A DNA stretch of 64,000 nucleotides from Angomonas deanei (taxonomy: Eukaryota > Euglenozoa > Kinetoplastea > Trypanosomatida > Trypanosomatidae). How positions within the stretch are numbered: position 1 is the first letter of the stretch; every line of letters begins with the position of its first letter. The DNA lies in the NCBI GenBank assembly GCA_903995115.1, contig LR877154.1:620001-684000 (forward strand), in the 5' to 3' direction. Positions 53,605 through 62,796 of this stretch are shown piece by piece. The notes under the pieces were generated by a model. The model ran no database searches and was not told where the DNA came from. It saw only the letters and a program-made list of their open reading frames with translations. The position numbers and the translations under genes are program-made.

Positions 53605-54888
53605 ATGCACACGGGTGGTCGCAGACGTCCGCGAGACGACGGACAGGACGACTTTGTCCCCCGGGAGCGGATGAGAGGTCAGCGCCCCGTTGACTTTTAT
53701 AGTCCGGCTATACGACACATAGAAATGCGACTACAGAAGCGACGAACACCGTTTAACTATCACGTGTGTCCTCACGAGCTGTACGCCAAGGACGTCGTCC
53801 CCGCACGGGAGACCGACTTCAACCCCAGCGCGGCGCTCTGCACGCAATGGGTGAGTACTTCCTTCCACCCCGATTCCCGTGGTGGGCGAGAGCGTATCTC
53901 TATCTTTGACCTGAAATGGGCGCCGAGCGGGCGACGGCTTCTGTGTAGCACATCGCAGGGAGAGTTTTTACTATTCAATGGTCAGTCCTTCGGTCTCGAG
54001 ATTCGTACCAAGGCGCATGAAGACAATCGTAGCTGCCGGGCCATCGCGTGGGGTGCTCGCAATGACTTTATACTGAGCGGGGATGAGGCCGGTAAGGTCA
54101 ACCTGTGGACCTCCGACTTGGTCCTGGTCGGTGGGCTCGAGACGAACCACCGCGCGGTGCGGGAGATCACTTGGGCGCCCTCTGAGGCAAAGTTCTGCAC
54201 GGCTGGTCAGGACGGTATGGCGAAGGTGTGGGACACGGTGCGGGTAGGGAGCAGGGAGCACGAGGAGGTGAAGCTAGAGGGGCACGGCGGCGACGTGACG
54301 ACGGTCCACTGGCACCCCTATCGAGCACTCCTCGCCACCGGCAGTCAGGACACCCAGTGCCGCCTGTGGGACCCTCGTACCGCCGCCAGTGGCAGTCTTG
54401 CCTCCCTCCGTGGGCACGGACAGACCGTTAGCTGTGTGCGGTGGCACCCCGACGGCAGCTCGCTGCTGACCGCCTCTAAGGATGGCTGCGCGAAGCTGTG
54501 GGACATACGCCGTGCCGAGAAGGAGCTGCTGTGCTTTCGTGGCCACAGCAGCGGGGTAGACAAGGTGGAGTGGCACCCCTCTGTCCCGGATCTCTTCGCT
54601 AGTACCGGTACCGATGGCAACGTGATCTACTGGATGGTGGACGAGGGGGACAGGACCGTCGTCCACGGGGTACCCGAGGTGTACACGGGTGCGGCGCAGA
54701 TCGAGGCGGCGCACGGACGGTTCAGGGATCAACCGAACCCCATCTTTTGTCTAGCGTGGAGCCCACTGGGGAACCTCCTCACCACCAGCGGGACAGAGGT
54801 GAAGTACTGGACCCGGAATAAGCCAGGGGCGATGGAGGAGCACGATCAACGCGAGGAGGACGATATCCTGGACGAGGATGTGGCGTAG
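53605..54888 (+). CDS. Polyadenylation factor Pfs2/WDR33-like
   Basis: 427 residues with about seven WD repeats (roughly 95-410). The N-terminal signature is RRTPFNYHVCPHEL and the propeller contains DLKWAPSGRRLLCSTSQGEF, HEDNRSCRAIAW, HRAVREITWAPSEAKFCTAG, GHGGDVTTVHWHP, GHGQTVSCVRWHPDGSSLL and FRGHSSGVDKVEWHP. These follow the Pfs2/WDR33 series closely. The protein is the CPSF module component that helps recognise the poly(A) signal; in kinetoplastids cleavage is coupled to downstream trans-splicing. It lacks the long collagen-like tail of human WDR33, as yeast Pfs2 does. The C-terminus is acidic (EEDDILDEDVA). Confidence 0.92.
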   Translation: MHTGGRRRPRDDGQDDFVPRERMRGQRPVDFYSPAIRHIEMRLQKRRTPFNYHVCPHELYAKDVVPARETDFNPSAALCTQWVSTSFHPDSRGGRERISIFDLKWAPSGRRLLCSTSQGEFLLFNGQSFGLEIRTKAHEDNRSCRAIAWGARNDFILSGDEAGKVNLWTSDLVLVGGLETNHRAVREITWAPSEAKFCTAGQDGMAKVWDTVRVGSREHEEVKLEGHGGDVTTVHWHPYRALLATGSQDTQCRLWDPRTAASGSLASLRGHGQTVSCVRWHPDGSSLLTASKDGCAKLWDIRRAEKELLCFRGHSSGVDKVEWHPSVPDLFASTGTDGNVIYWMVDEGDRTVVHGVPEVYTGAAQIEAAHGRFRDQPNPIFCLAWSPLGNLLTTSGTEVKYWTRNKPGAMEEHDQREEDDILDEDVA

Positions 54889-55080
54889 GGGCGGGTAGTA
54901 GGATACAAGGTGTACCCTTAATGTTTAATAAAAGCAATGCTTTGATATCTGCGTGTGCGTCTTTTGTGGTCTCTGTTTTTTTTATTATTATTATTCTCGA
55001 ACACCAATTCTCCTTTTACTCCTTTTCAAACCATAATAAAATACAAGTAGAACAGAAAAATAAAAATAAAAATAGGATTC

Positions 55081-55275
55081 ATGAACAAACAGCCCAAATC
55101 GGCAAAAACAGAGAACCCCGAAGTCTCTGAAAAGGCAGCCGCCCTAGCCCGCTCGATTGAAGAAGAGCTCATCTCCCTGGACACCGAGCGGAGGGATCTC
55201 CTCTTACTGCTCAAACAGCTGCAGGACGAGGAGAGTATCCTACAGGCCAAGGTACAGTCAGGAGAGCCTTCCTAG
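55081..55275 (+). CDS. Small coiled-coil protein
   Basis: A 64-residue open frame with coding-like composition inside an otherwise AT-rich 600-bp spacer: MNKQPKSAKTENPEVSE, then a heptad helix (LARSIEEELISLDTERRDLL, LLLKQLQDEESILQAKVQ). The contrast in GC content with the flanks, plus a T/C tract and AG shortly upstream (54975-55065), supports a real gene. No family recognised; small single-helix subunits of larger complexes look like this. Confidence 0.6.
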   Translation: MNKQPKSAKTENPEVSEKAAALARSIEEELISLDTERRDLLLLLKQLQDEESILQAKVQSGEPS

Positions 55276-55490
55276 CGCTGATCCTTTGCCCTATTTCTGC
55301 TACCCCATACATGAATAAAAGTATAGAGCGATGGTTTGAAGGTTATAACGGTCGAGGATAGACGTACACACGTATGTTGCCTTCATTTTTATTGTTGAAA
55401 TTTATTTTTATTACTTTCCTTCAATGGAATCCCTCCTATACCCTTTCCTTCTTCATTGTAGTGTTCATAAGAATAGAATAGAAGAAAGGA

Positions 55491-56156
55491 ATGGACTTTA
55501 TAAGGCGTTTCCTCGCCTATGCGCACTTGGAAAGTCTGTGCGGGATGTCCTCCAATCAGCTGGCGCTCTGCCAGCCGGAGGGGTGGGCGTCGTGGGCCAT
55601 GACTGAAGTCGTGTACGCGGAGGAGAGTTATCGCAGCTTCCTCCTAGGGATATTCTCCTTTCTGCCGATTGTGATTGTGTTGTTCCTGGCGGGGTTCGCG
55701 AGCGCCCCTTCCCGTCACCGTGCCGCCGCCCTGACACTACTCATGTTTCTGGTGCTCAACACAGTGCTGAACCGAGTGTTCAAGAAGATGGTAGATCAGC
55801 CACGGCCGCCGCACCCCGCGGAGATCAACAGTGTCGGGAAAGGTTTCCCCAGCGACCACGCCCAGTTCATGTCCTTCTTTGTGGTGTACTTGATCGTCCG
55901 AGGGGGTACCACTAAGAAACGGGTGTCTCGTCCTTACGTGCTCTTTTATGCCGTCATGACCGCCATCGTGTGTTACAGCCGTGTATACAATGGACATCAC
56001 ACCGTGGGGCAGGTGCTAGCGGGGGTAGGGGTGGGGGCAGTGCTAGGGTGGGGGTGTGCCACTGCAGTCCTGCAGCGTCCAATGCGGTGGCTAGTGGATA
56101 AGTGTATTACCACCATCATGTTGTGGTGCACTGGGTGGACTGCTCATATCGTGTGA
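55491..56156 (+). CDS. DOLPP1: Dolichyl-diphosphatase (PAP2 family)
   Basis: 221 residues, four to five membrane spans, matching CAX4/DOLPP1 type enzymes that recycle dolichyl diphosphate left after N-glycan transfer, on the ER luminal side. The phosphatase motifs are KMVDQPRP (about 99-106), GFPSDHAQFMSFF (about 117-129) and YSRVYNGHHTVGQVLAG (about 161-177). Glutamine after the last His, where most PAP2 enzymes have Asp, is characteristic of this subfamily. With the ALG14-13 fusion it is the second lipid-linked-oligosaccharide gene in the window. The upstream ATG at 55424 is out of frame and lies in the spacer. Confidence 0.92.
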   Translation: MDFIRRFLAYAHLESLCGMSSNQLALCQPEGWASWAMTEVVYAEESYRSFLLGIFSFLPIVIVLFLAGFASAPSRHRAAALTLLMFLVLNTVLNRVFKKMVDQPRPPHPAEINSVGKGFPSDHAQFMSFFVVYLIVRGGTTKKRVSRPYVLFYAVMTAIVCYSRVYNGHHTVGQVLAGVGVGAVLGWGCATAVLQRPMRWLVDKCITTIMLWCTGWTAHIV

Positions 56157-56348
56157 GCCTTTGTTTCACCCTTCGCTGCTGTTCCCTACCACACAAAAAA
56201 AGGTTTTGTTTTTAACACGTGTAACTACACGGCGACACTACTACATTTCTGGGTTAATAGAATAAAAATAAGCGTTCTCTCTCCCTTTTCATTTATCCTA
56301 AGTAGTAGTCACTATAATAATAATAGCATTTTTTTTTTCCTAATAAAA

Positions 56349-57320
56349 ATGATCAAAACGAAGGAAATCTTCAAGCAGCTCACCAGCGGCCCTAGTTTTT
56401 TGGACACCATGTCTGACTTTATCATCCGACCACAACGATCGAATTATGATTTGATAGACTTGGGCCCGTCCGTGTTTCGTATCGGTGACGAGTGCAAAAT
56501 ACGGTTTCAACGGACCGACATTGATTTGTATAATATGCGGAATATGAACATCAAGTGCTCGTGGTTTAGGCCGCTCCACCAGGAGGGGAAGCTGCCCTGC
56601 GTGGTGTACTGCCACGCCAACTGCGGTGGCCGGTACGACGGGTTAGAGGCGCTCTTCCTCCTCACCCACGGCTTCACCCTCTTTTGTTTTGACTTTTGCG
56701 GTAGTGGTATGTCGGAGGGAGAGTACATTTCGTTAGGCTTCTACGAGCGGCAGGACTTGGCCACCGTGACGGAGTATCTGTACCTGCAGCCGGACGTGGA
56801 TGGGATCGCCCTGTGGGGACGGAGCATGGGGGCCGTGACGTCCGTCATGTACGCCTCCAAGGATAGGAACATTCGCTGTGTCATCTGTGACTCCCCCTTC
56901 GGCTCGCTGCGGTGGCTGGTGCACGACCTCGTGGAGCAGAACGGCGGCCGCACGGCCAAGTTTATTCCTTCCGCGGTGATTAATAATATTGTGGAGCGCA
57001 TTCGTAAACGCATTATGCGACGGGCCGCCTTTGACATTGATGACCTCAACACTGTCAAGTACGCCAGTCAGTGCCAAGTACCGGGTCTGCTCTTCCACGG
57101 GGAGGAGGACGACTTTGTGAGCTATAAACAGTCCATGGCCGTCCGCGATGCCTTCCAGGCGTCCTGTATTCACATGCTCGTCCCTGGTGGTCACAATGAC
57201 GAGCGTGAGGAGGAGATACACAATCTTATCGTTGGCTACCTGCGCCTATACATGATTGAGAAGCCACAGGCGGAGCGGGAGAACCCTGCCCCCGCGCCAG
57301 ATCCCTCTTCCGACCGGTAA
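56349..57320 (+). CDS. Alpha/beta hydrolase (serine hydrolase, ABHD17-like fold)
   Basis: 323 residues of an alpha/beta hydrolase. The oxyanion and strand region is VVYCHANCGGRYDG, followed by LFCFDFCGSGMSEGEYISLGFYE. The nucleophile elbow GRSMGAV (Ser in G-x-S-x-G) is preceded by VDGIALW; the acid region is LLFHGEEDDFVSYKQS and the catalytic His is in VPGGHNDER. This matches the family of depalmitoylase/bem46-like serine hydrolases, called S9-type peptidases in trypanosomatid annotation. There is no signal peptide; the substrate is unknown. The frame stops at TAA in a coding-like stretch, and a further open frame continues directly (next entry). Confidence 0.87.
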   Translation: MIKTKEIFKQLTSGPSFLDTMSDFIIRPQRSNYDLIDLGPSVFRIGDECKIRFQRTDIDLYNMRNMNIKCSWFRPLHQEGKLPCVVYCHANCGGRYDGLEALFLLTHGFTLFCFDFCGSGMSEGEYISLGFYERQDLATVTEYLYLQPDVDGIALWGRSMGAVTSVMYASKDRNIRCVICDSPFGSLRWLVHDLVEQNGGRTAKFIPSAVINNIVERIRKRIMRRAAFDIDDLNTVKYASQCQVPGLLFHGEEDDFVSYKQSMAVRDAFQASCIHMLVPGGHNDEREEEIHNLIVGYLRLYMIEKPQAERENPAPAPDPSSDR

Positions 57321-57732
57321 GACCCCACCTGTCCTGCGTTCCTGCGAGGTGCGCACCGTCGTCGGCAACACCAGCAGCAGCAAGAAGAAGTCCAAGTCCA
57401 AGTCGAGGGAGAAGACGGTGCAAGGGACGGTGGTGAGCACGACGCCGCCACCGACGACCACAACACCGTCACTAGTCGCACAGGAGGACAGCAGCAGTCG
57501 CCCTACCCTCCGGTTTGCTGAGCGAGATGAGGAGGCCCCGGTGGAGCAAGACGATGATACCATGACCAACGACTCTTTGGATATGACCGTCGACGTGGAC
57601 GCCATAGCGATGGCACAACCGATTAGTTTTTCAAAAGTAAAAATGTCCGGTATCCCCAACGAACCAGTGGACGGCGCCAGAGGATCCCAGGATTCCTCGT
57701 ACACGGAAGACCAGCCAGCACCGTCGCCGTAA
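57321..57732 (+). CDS. Probable displaced C-terminal part of the hydrolase gene
   Basis: About 137 codons in the +1 frame relative to the hydrolase run from before its stop to 57732 with the same GC-rich coding composition. They give a Lys/Ser-rich segment (NTSSSKKKSKSKSREK), Thr/Pro runs and an acidic end. No spacer, T tract or sensible ATG separates the two. One extra base near the CCCTCTTCC stretch (57300-57312) would make a single protein of about 460 residues with an unstructured tail. A short hydrolase with an accidental open frame after it is the alternative. Confidence 0.5.
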
Positions 57733-58162
57733 TACAGAAAAGCGCAACCTAATTATTATTATTATTATTATTATTTTACAATCAACAAATCTTTAGCGAA
57801 CGAGAAGATTTCTTTTTTTCTGTTTCTTATTTTAAAATGGTGTTTGATGTAAACTTGATGCTGCGTGAGAGTGAAAAATTATACTATAAGCAAACCATAC
57901 ACATATGGAGATTCTTCTTTTTTTTTCTACTTTTGGATCCTTTCCTTTCCGCTTTTACCGGGGAGATCATATAACTTAAATATAAAAATAAAATAACAAT
58001 AATGTACACTTTTATTTGCGGTTGATGCTTTCTTTTTCACTATTAATCTACGTGCGTTCTATTATTGTAATTCCCTCACATCTCTTGTTGGTAGGAAAGA
58101 CTACGCCCTTTTCATCATCGTCTTCTTCGCCTTTCCTTTTTTTTTTTTTTTCAGGAAGAAGA
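57733..58162. other. Spacer without recognised gene
   Basis: AT-rich 430 bp with an ATT repeat (57752-57776) and a long T run (58137-58151) closed by CAG at 58152-58154, which is the acceptor for the next gene. An open frame entering from 58016 lies before that acceptor and is not used. Confidence 0.55.
57752..57776 (+). repeat. (ATT)n microsatellite
   Basis: About eight ATT units in the 3' flank of the hydrolase gene. Confidence 0.9.
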
Positions 58163-59200
58163 ATGAGTGGTACAGAAACAACCAATGACACGTCTTCTTC
58201 CGCGGTGACACAGTATGGTTTCTACAAGTACCCACCGGCTGGGGTGGGGGTGAACCGAGGAGAGGCACTAGCCCCTAGCAAGAAGGAGTTTGAAGGACAG
58301 AGGGACCAACAACCCTGGAAGGAGGAGGAGCGGTGGTGGCTCTGTTCCTTCGCGGTGTATGAACGACTCCGAAGAGCTGGGGTCGCCACGGACGAGGAGA
58401 CCACTTACTTTAGGAACCAGTGGCGGCACCGGTTGACGGCGGCTGACCCTGGTGGGATCCTGCGACGGCTCCTGTGGGGTTATCTCAGTCAACAGTCCGT
58501 GAAAGTCGGAGAGGCGGCGGAGGGAGAGGTGCCGGCGGCGGTACGAGACGCCATTGAGCGTGATATCGGCCGCACATTACCCTCTCACTGTCTCTTTGCG
58601 GCGGCAGACGGGATAGGACGACAATCCCTCCGCCGGGTGTTGCTGCGACTGTCGGCCCAAGATCCCGAGGTTGGCTACTGTCAGGGGATGGCTTTCCCCG
58701 TCGCCACGCTGCTCCTGCACTGCCCGGAGGAGGAATGTTACGGGGTGATGCGACGACTGTGGTGGGGACGGCGGTGGCGGCTGCGGGACTTATTCTCCCC
58801 TCACTTCCCTCTCCTCACGGCACTCCTTTCCATCCTGCAACAGCAAATCGCCCAACTGCTCCCACGGCTGCACCGTCACCTCGCGGAGGAGGAGATGGAA
58901 CTATCGGCCATTGTGGCCCCGTGGTTCCTGACGCTCTTCACCCACCAGCTGCCCACCGCCCTGCTGGCACGGGTGTGGGACTTTTTTATCCTGCAAGGGT
59001 GGCGCGTGCTGCTGCAGGTGGCGGTGTACCTCCTGCGGAAGGAGGAGCCAGTGCTGGTCACTCTGAGTATGGAGGAGGCGGTGCTGCACATGCGGTCTGA
59101 CACTACCTACCAACGGGTGGTGGACACGGAGACGTTCATACGCGCGGTGCTGCGCGTGCCGATAGACGACAAGGTTGTGGAAGGTTTGTTTCCATGTTAA
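58163..59200 (+). CDS. TBC-domain Rab GTPase-activating protein
   Basis: 345 residues from the first ATG after CAG at 58152-58154. The TBC domain fills about 90-330. Both catalytic fingers are visible: Arg in AIERDIGRTLP (about 129-139, motif I-x-x-D-x-x-R) and Gln in GYCQGMAF (about 171-178, motif Y-x-Q-G). Further family blocks are LRRLLWGYLS near the start, AIVAPWFLTLFTHQLP and ARVWDFFILQGWRVLLQVAVYLL. It should stimulate GTP hydrolysis by a Rab in membrane traffic; the Rab cannot be predicted. The 85-residue N-terminal part is unstructured. Confidence 0.93.
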   Translation: MSGTETTNDTSSSAVTQYGFYKYPPAGVGVNRGEALAPSKKEFEGQRDQQPWKEEERWWLCSFAVYERLRRAGVATDEETTYFRNQWRHRLTAADPGGILRRLLWGYLSQQSVKVGEAAEGEVPAAVRDAIERDIGRTLPSHCLFAAADGIGRQSLRRVLLRLSAQDPEVGYCQGMAFPVATLLLHCPEEECYGVMRRLWWGRRWRLRDLFSPHFPLLTALLSILQQQIAQLLPRLHRHLAEEEMELSAIVAPWFLTLFTHQLPTALLARVWDFFILQGWRVLLQVAVYLLRKEEPVLVTLSMEEAVLHMRSDTTYQRVVDTETFIRAVLRVPIDDKVVEGLFPC

Positions 59201-59449
59201 ATGTGAATCGATTGTACAGTATTTTTTTTTTTTTTCTCCCGAGAAAAGATATGTAAACGTGCGGCGCAGAGTGCCTTTGCGTATCACATCCGATATCCGT
59301 AGGTTCTTGACATTTTTTTTTCTTTCTCTCCACGTTCAGCAAAAAAACTTTTTTTTTTTTAGTTCTTTTCCGTAGTAGACACCAATAGACAAATAATAAT
59401 AATAAAGGATATTACCTAATTCGATCATTATTATTATTCTTTACAGTAC

Positions 59450-60655
59450 ATGGGCTTAGCTCTACACAAACCTATTCTTAGTAAGGTCGTGGACCGTGCC
59501 GGAAATGCGTTCGTCAATGCCGCCTGCTGCGCCGTGAACGGTTTCCGCTCCTCCATGGAGGATGCACATATTTTGATCGCCGATAAGACCGAGGAGCGAT
59601 CCTATTTCGGTATTTTTGATGGCCATAGGAATGATAGTTGCAGTCAGTACGTCGCCGCGCAGTTGCCAAAGAAGCTGAAGGCCCTGAAGGATCCCATCAC
59701 CGCCGAGGTGCTGGAGAAGGTGTGTGTCGAGGTAGACACCTCTTTCCTCAAACTGAACAACGACGGTGGCTCGACCGGTACCTTCTGCATCGTCCACCAC
59801 AACACCGGTAAGGTGATAGTCGCCAACGTTGGTGACAGCCGTATCCTCATTGCCCGCCGCGGCGAGGTGGTCTTTTCCACCGTCGATCACAAACCGTCCA
59901 ACCCCGTAGAAAGAGAGCGCATCTTGCGGTGCGGGGGGAGCATCTCCGACAACCGTGTCGACGGTGACTTGGCGGTGTCCCGTGCCTTCGGTGACGGCCT
60001 CTTCAAGGTGCCGGGGACGACGGACTACAAGAACCAGAAGGTGATTGCGGTCCCCGATGTGTCCGAGTTCACCTGCGAGCAGGGCGACATCATCATCCTA
60101 GCCTGCGATGGTGTCTTCGAGGGGGAGTTCAGCAACGAGGAGGTCGCCGCCTTTGTCCAGACCCAGCTGCCCAAGTCCTGGGATGACCTCGCTGTCGTCG
60201 CGGCGAGAGTGTGCGACGAGGCCATCCGTCGTGGCAGCAAGGATAACATCTCCTGCATGCTCGTGCAGATCGGCGAGGGCGCTTCCAAGGTGGATACCTT
60301 TGGGGCCACCTCCTTCGTCCCCGGTCCTCCCTTCCCCCGCAATCACGAGGGGTGCCGCACCGCGTACACCAAGATGGCGGAGATGGGACACACCACCGTC
60401 TCCCAGGCCCTCCAGACCCGCTTTCAACTGTTGCAACAACACCTCAATCACACCCTCGACACGCAACCGCCCATTATGCGGACCGCTTTTGAAATGTCGG
60501 ATGAAATCGACCTCGACATAGAGCAGCAATTCTTCAACAAGGGACCGTCGCCAGGAAACGAAAAGGCTTTTTTGATGCTTTATCACAGGGACGTTAGCAG
60601 AGGATACCATCTTCTGAAAACAAAGAAAAAGTGTGTATACCAAAAAAACACTTAA
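59450..60655 (+). CDS. Protein phosphatase 2C
   Basis: 401 residues. PP2C motifs in order: RSSMEDAHI, FGIFDGHR (metal Asp about 56), GGSTGTFCIV, VIVANVGDSRILI, DHKPSNPVERERI, RVDGDLAVSRAFGD (about 169-182), IILACDGVFE (metal Asp near 219) and GSKDNISCMLV. The metal-binding acidic residues are all present, so it should be an active Mg/Mn-dependent Ser/Thr phosphatase. Compared with most family members, the second Gly of DGHGG is replaced (DGHRND). The last 110 residues form a helical extension. N-terminal MGLALHKP has Gly2 but not the usual Ser/Thr6, so myristoylation is uncertain. Confidence 0.94.
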   Translation: MGLALHKPILSKVVDRAGNAFVNAACCAVNGFRSSMEDAHILIADKTEERSYFGIFDGHRNDSCSQYVAAQLPKKLKALKDPITAEVLEKVCVEVDTSFLKLNNDGGSTGTFCIVHHNTGKVIVANVGDSRILIARRGEVVFSTVDHKPSNPVERERILRCGGSISDNRVDGDLAVSRAFGDGLFKVPGTTDYKNQKVIAVPDVSEFTCEQGDIIILACDGVFEGEFSNEEVAAFVQTQLPKSWDDLAVVAARVCDEAIRRGSKDNISCMLVQIGEGASKVDTFGATSFVPGPPFPRNHEGCRTAYTKMAEMGHTTVSQALQTRFQLLQQHLNHTLDTQPPIMRTAFEMSDEIDLDIEQQFFNKGPSPGNEKAFLMLYHRDVSRGYHLLKTKKKCVYQKNT

Positions 60656-61275
60656 TTAGCTTTTTTTTTTTTCATCCTTTTTTTTGAGTTTTGGCACCAC
60701 ATTAGAGTGAAAGGTTTTCTTTCTTAATATTATTTATTTCTGACTATCCACGTTGATTTCGGTGTTTTCTCATTTCCTTTTCCTGTTGTTGTGGTGGCGG
60801 TGGTTGTGTTTGTATGTATATGAAATTCTCTGTTGGCGTTCTAACAACGAATCCCATTTGATGAAGAGACTTTTTTTTTTTTTTTGTGCTTCTTCCCTCG
60901 TCACTAATGCGACTTCGGACCACTCCAATGATATATAGTACACGTTTCTATATCATCTACAACTTTCATTATCAGGGTGGAGGAAGAGAGAATAAAAAAA
61001 AAAAAAAAAACGGCAACAGAAAAAGTAAATACTAACAGTTTACTAGCGATATTTTTCAGAAAAGTTTTTTTTTTTTTCATAAAAAGAAGTGTATCTAAAT
61101 TCTAAATAATCCAGTAATATAACAATTTACCATTTATGTTTCAACGTCTCTTATGAAAACACCCAAAGTAGTTTTTCCTTTATGCCGTTGATCCATCGTA
61201 TCAATACCTTCTTCCTATTTTCAAAAAAAAAAAAAGTTTCAGTATAAACCTTTTCTTCCCCATCCGCTCATCGCG
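60656..61275. other. Spacer without recognised gene
   Basis: 620 bp, AT-rich, with T runs (60661-60672, 60870-60885, 61065-61078), an A run of 17 (60994-61010) and another A run (61221-61234). A 61-codon open frame at 60753 is low complexity. No RNA gene recognised. Confidence 0.5.
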
Positions 61276-62466
61276 ATGATGCTCACGAAGGTAGAGGGGC
61301 CGGACGAGTACGGCAACAAAACCTTCACCTTTGCCAATCAATACAAACTCGAGGCGCCTAAAAAGTACGACGTGAAGGAGTTTGTAGGACGGGGCGCATA
61401 CGGTATTGTCTGCAGTGCGATTAACACGGAGGATGACTCCCTGGTGGCCATCAAGAAGATCAGCTGTCTGTTTGAGGATGCGGTGGACTGCAAACGAGTG
61501 CTGCGGGAACTAAAGTTACTCGCCTTCCTGGATCACCCCAACGTGCTGCGGCTCAAGGATGTCTTCAACCCCGTGAACCCCGACACCTACAGTGATATCT
61601 ATGTGGTGACACAACTGATGGAGACCGACATGCAGGAGCTGCTGCGTTCCCCCAAGAGTCGTCTGAAGGCAGGCCACTGTCAGTACTTCTTTCTTCAGCT
61701 GCTGTGTGCCCTGCAGTACATTCACAGCGCCCACGTGATCCACCGCGATTTGAAGCCAGGCAACCTCCTCACCGATGCGGAGTGCAACTTGGTCTTGTGT
61801 GACTTTGGTCTGGCCAGGAGCTACGCCTCGCAGGGGGATGAGATGACACACTACGTCGTGACCCGCTGGTACCGTGCCCCCGAGCTGCTCCTCGTCTGCA
61901 GGGACTACAGCTATCCCGTCGATATGTGGGCCGCCGCCTGCCTCGCGGTGGAGATGGTGACCGGTAAGCCACTCTTTCCGGGAAAGGATTATATTCACCA
62001 AATTAATTTGATCGTGGAGCTGCTCGGCACCCCCAACCTGGAGAAGGATCTCCCACCGAGTACCTCCACCGAGGCGGTCGCCTATCTTTCCTCCCTTCCA
62101 AGCAACAAGGAGAAGCGGCTGCAGGAGTACGTCCCGGAGCTCCGTGCACGGTTTGACGAACCCGCCTTCTTTGACAGTTTCGACGAACCCACCGAGGGCG
62201 TCCAGCACAGCCCCGCCGAGGCGTTCGCCATGTTCGAGACGTTTGTGATGGGGATGTTGCGGTACTGCCCGGAGCGGCGCATGACCGCCAAGCAGGCGAT
62301 CGCCCACCCTTGGCTCACCGACGTCCGTGGGCCAGAGACGGAGATACCCGGCTGCGAGGCGGGGAAGGTGTTCTCCTGGGATAAAGATAGTGTGGCACTC
62401 TCTCTGCCGGAGTTGAGGGCTCTCTTCTTGGAGGAGATACGCCACTTTCACCGGCCGAAACGGTAA
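61276..62466 (+). CDS. MAP kinase with THY activation motif
   Basis: 396 residues, a full CMGC-group kinase: GRGAYGIV (ATP loop), VAIKKI (catalytic Lys), HVIHRDLKPGNLL, DFGLARSY, and the activation loop DEMTHYVVTRWYRAPELLL. The phosphorylation pair is T191 and Y193 with His between them, whereas TDY, TEY or TQY are usual. RAPE and the PVDMWAAACLAVEM segment follow, then the MAPK insert (FPGKDYIHQINLIVELLGTP). It should act at the end of a MAP kinase cascade, controlled by a dual-specificity MAPKK. Two ATG codons in a row open the frame at 61276 and 61279. Confidence 0.94.
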   Translation: MMLTKVEGPDEYGNKTFTFANQYKLEAPKKYDVKEFVGRGAYGIVCSAINTEDDSLVAIKKISCLFEDAVDCKRVLRELKLLAFLDHPNVLRLKDVFNPVNPDTYSDIYVVTQLMETDMQELLRSPKSRLKAGHCQYFFLQLLCALQYIHSAHVIHRDLKPGNLLTDAECNLVLCDFGLARSYASQGDEMTHYVVTRWYRAPELLLVCRDYSYPVDMWAAACLAVEMVTGKPLFPGKDYIHQINLIVELLGTPNLEKDLPPSTSTEAVAYLSSLPSNKEKRLQEYVPELRARFDEPAFFDSFDEPTEGVQHSPAEAFAMFETFVMGMLRYCPERRMTAKQAIAHPWLTDVRGPETEIPGCEAGKVFSWDKDSVALSLPELRALFLEEIRHFHRPKR

Positions 62467-62796
62467 TGATTATCCTAGATAGGGGATACCACTTGCTATA
62501 CCGCCAGGAAAAGACTATATCGTATGTAGTTACAGATGTGCAGTGCTTTTTTTTTTTTTTTGTTCGCGAGTTGTAATCGCTCTTTGTTTTTTTGGTTTAG
62601 TGGTTGTCTTGGCGTATCGGTGTGTTATGATTTACTACTGCCATTTCTCTTTTTTCTCTCCAGAAAGAAACGAAAGAAAAATCCGTTTTTTTTTTCCCCA
62701 CTCTCTTCTGGGATTAGCTATTTGCTTCCACTCGAGAAGAAGCGACAACTCTTTTTTTTAATATTAAATTAATTATATTTGACTCTTGCAGAGGAA
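62467..62796. other. Spacer without recognised gene
   Basis: AT-rich 330 bp with T runs (62547-62561, 62686-62694, 62752-62759); CTCTTGCAG at 62782-62791 is the likely acceptor for the kinesin gene. Nothing else recognised. Confidence 0.5.

Noticed and set aside
58016-58162. Hydrophobic N-terminal extension of the TBC protein
   Set aside because: It is translated spacer and T-run sequence upstream of the acceptor at 58153-58154.
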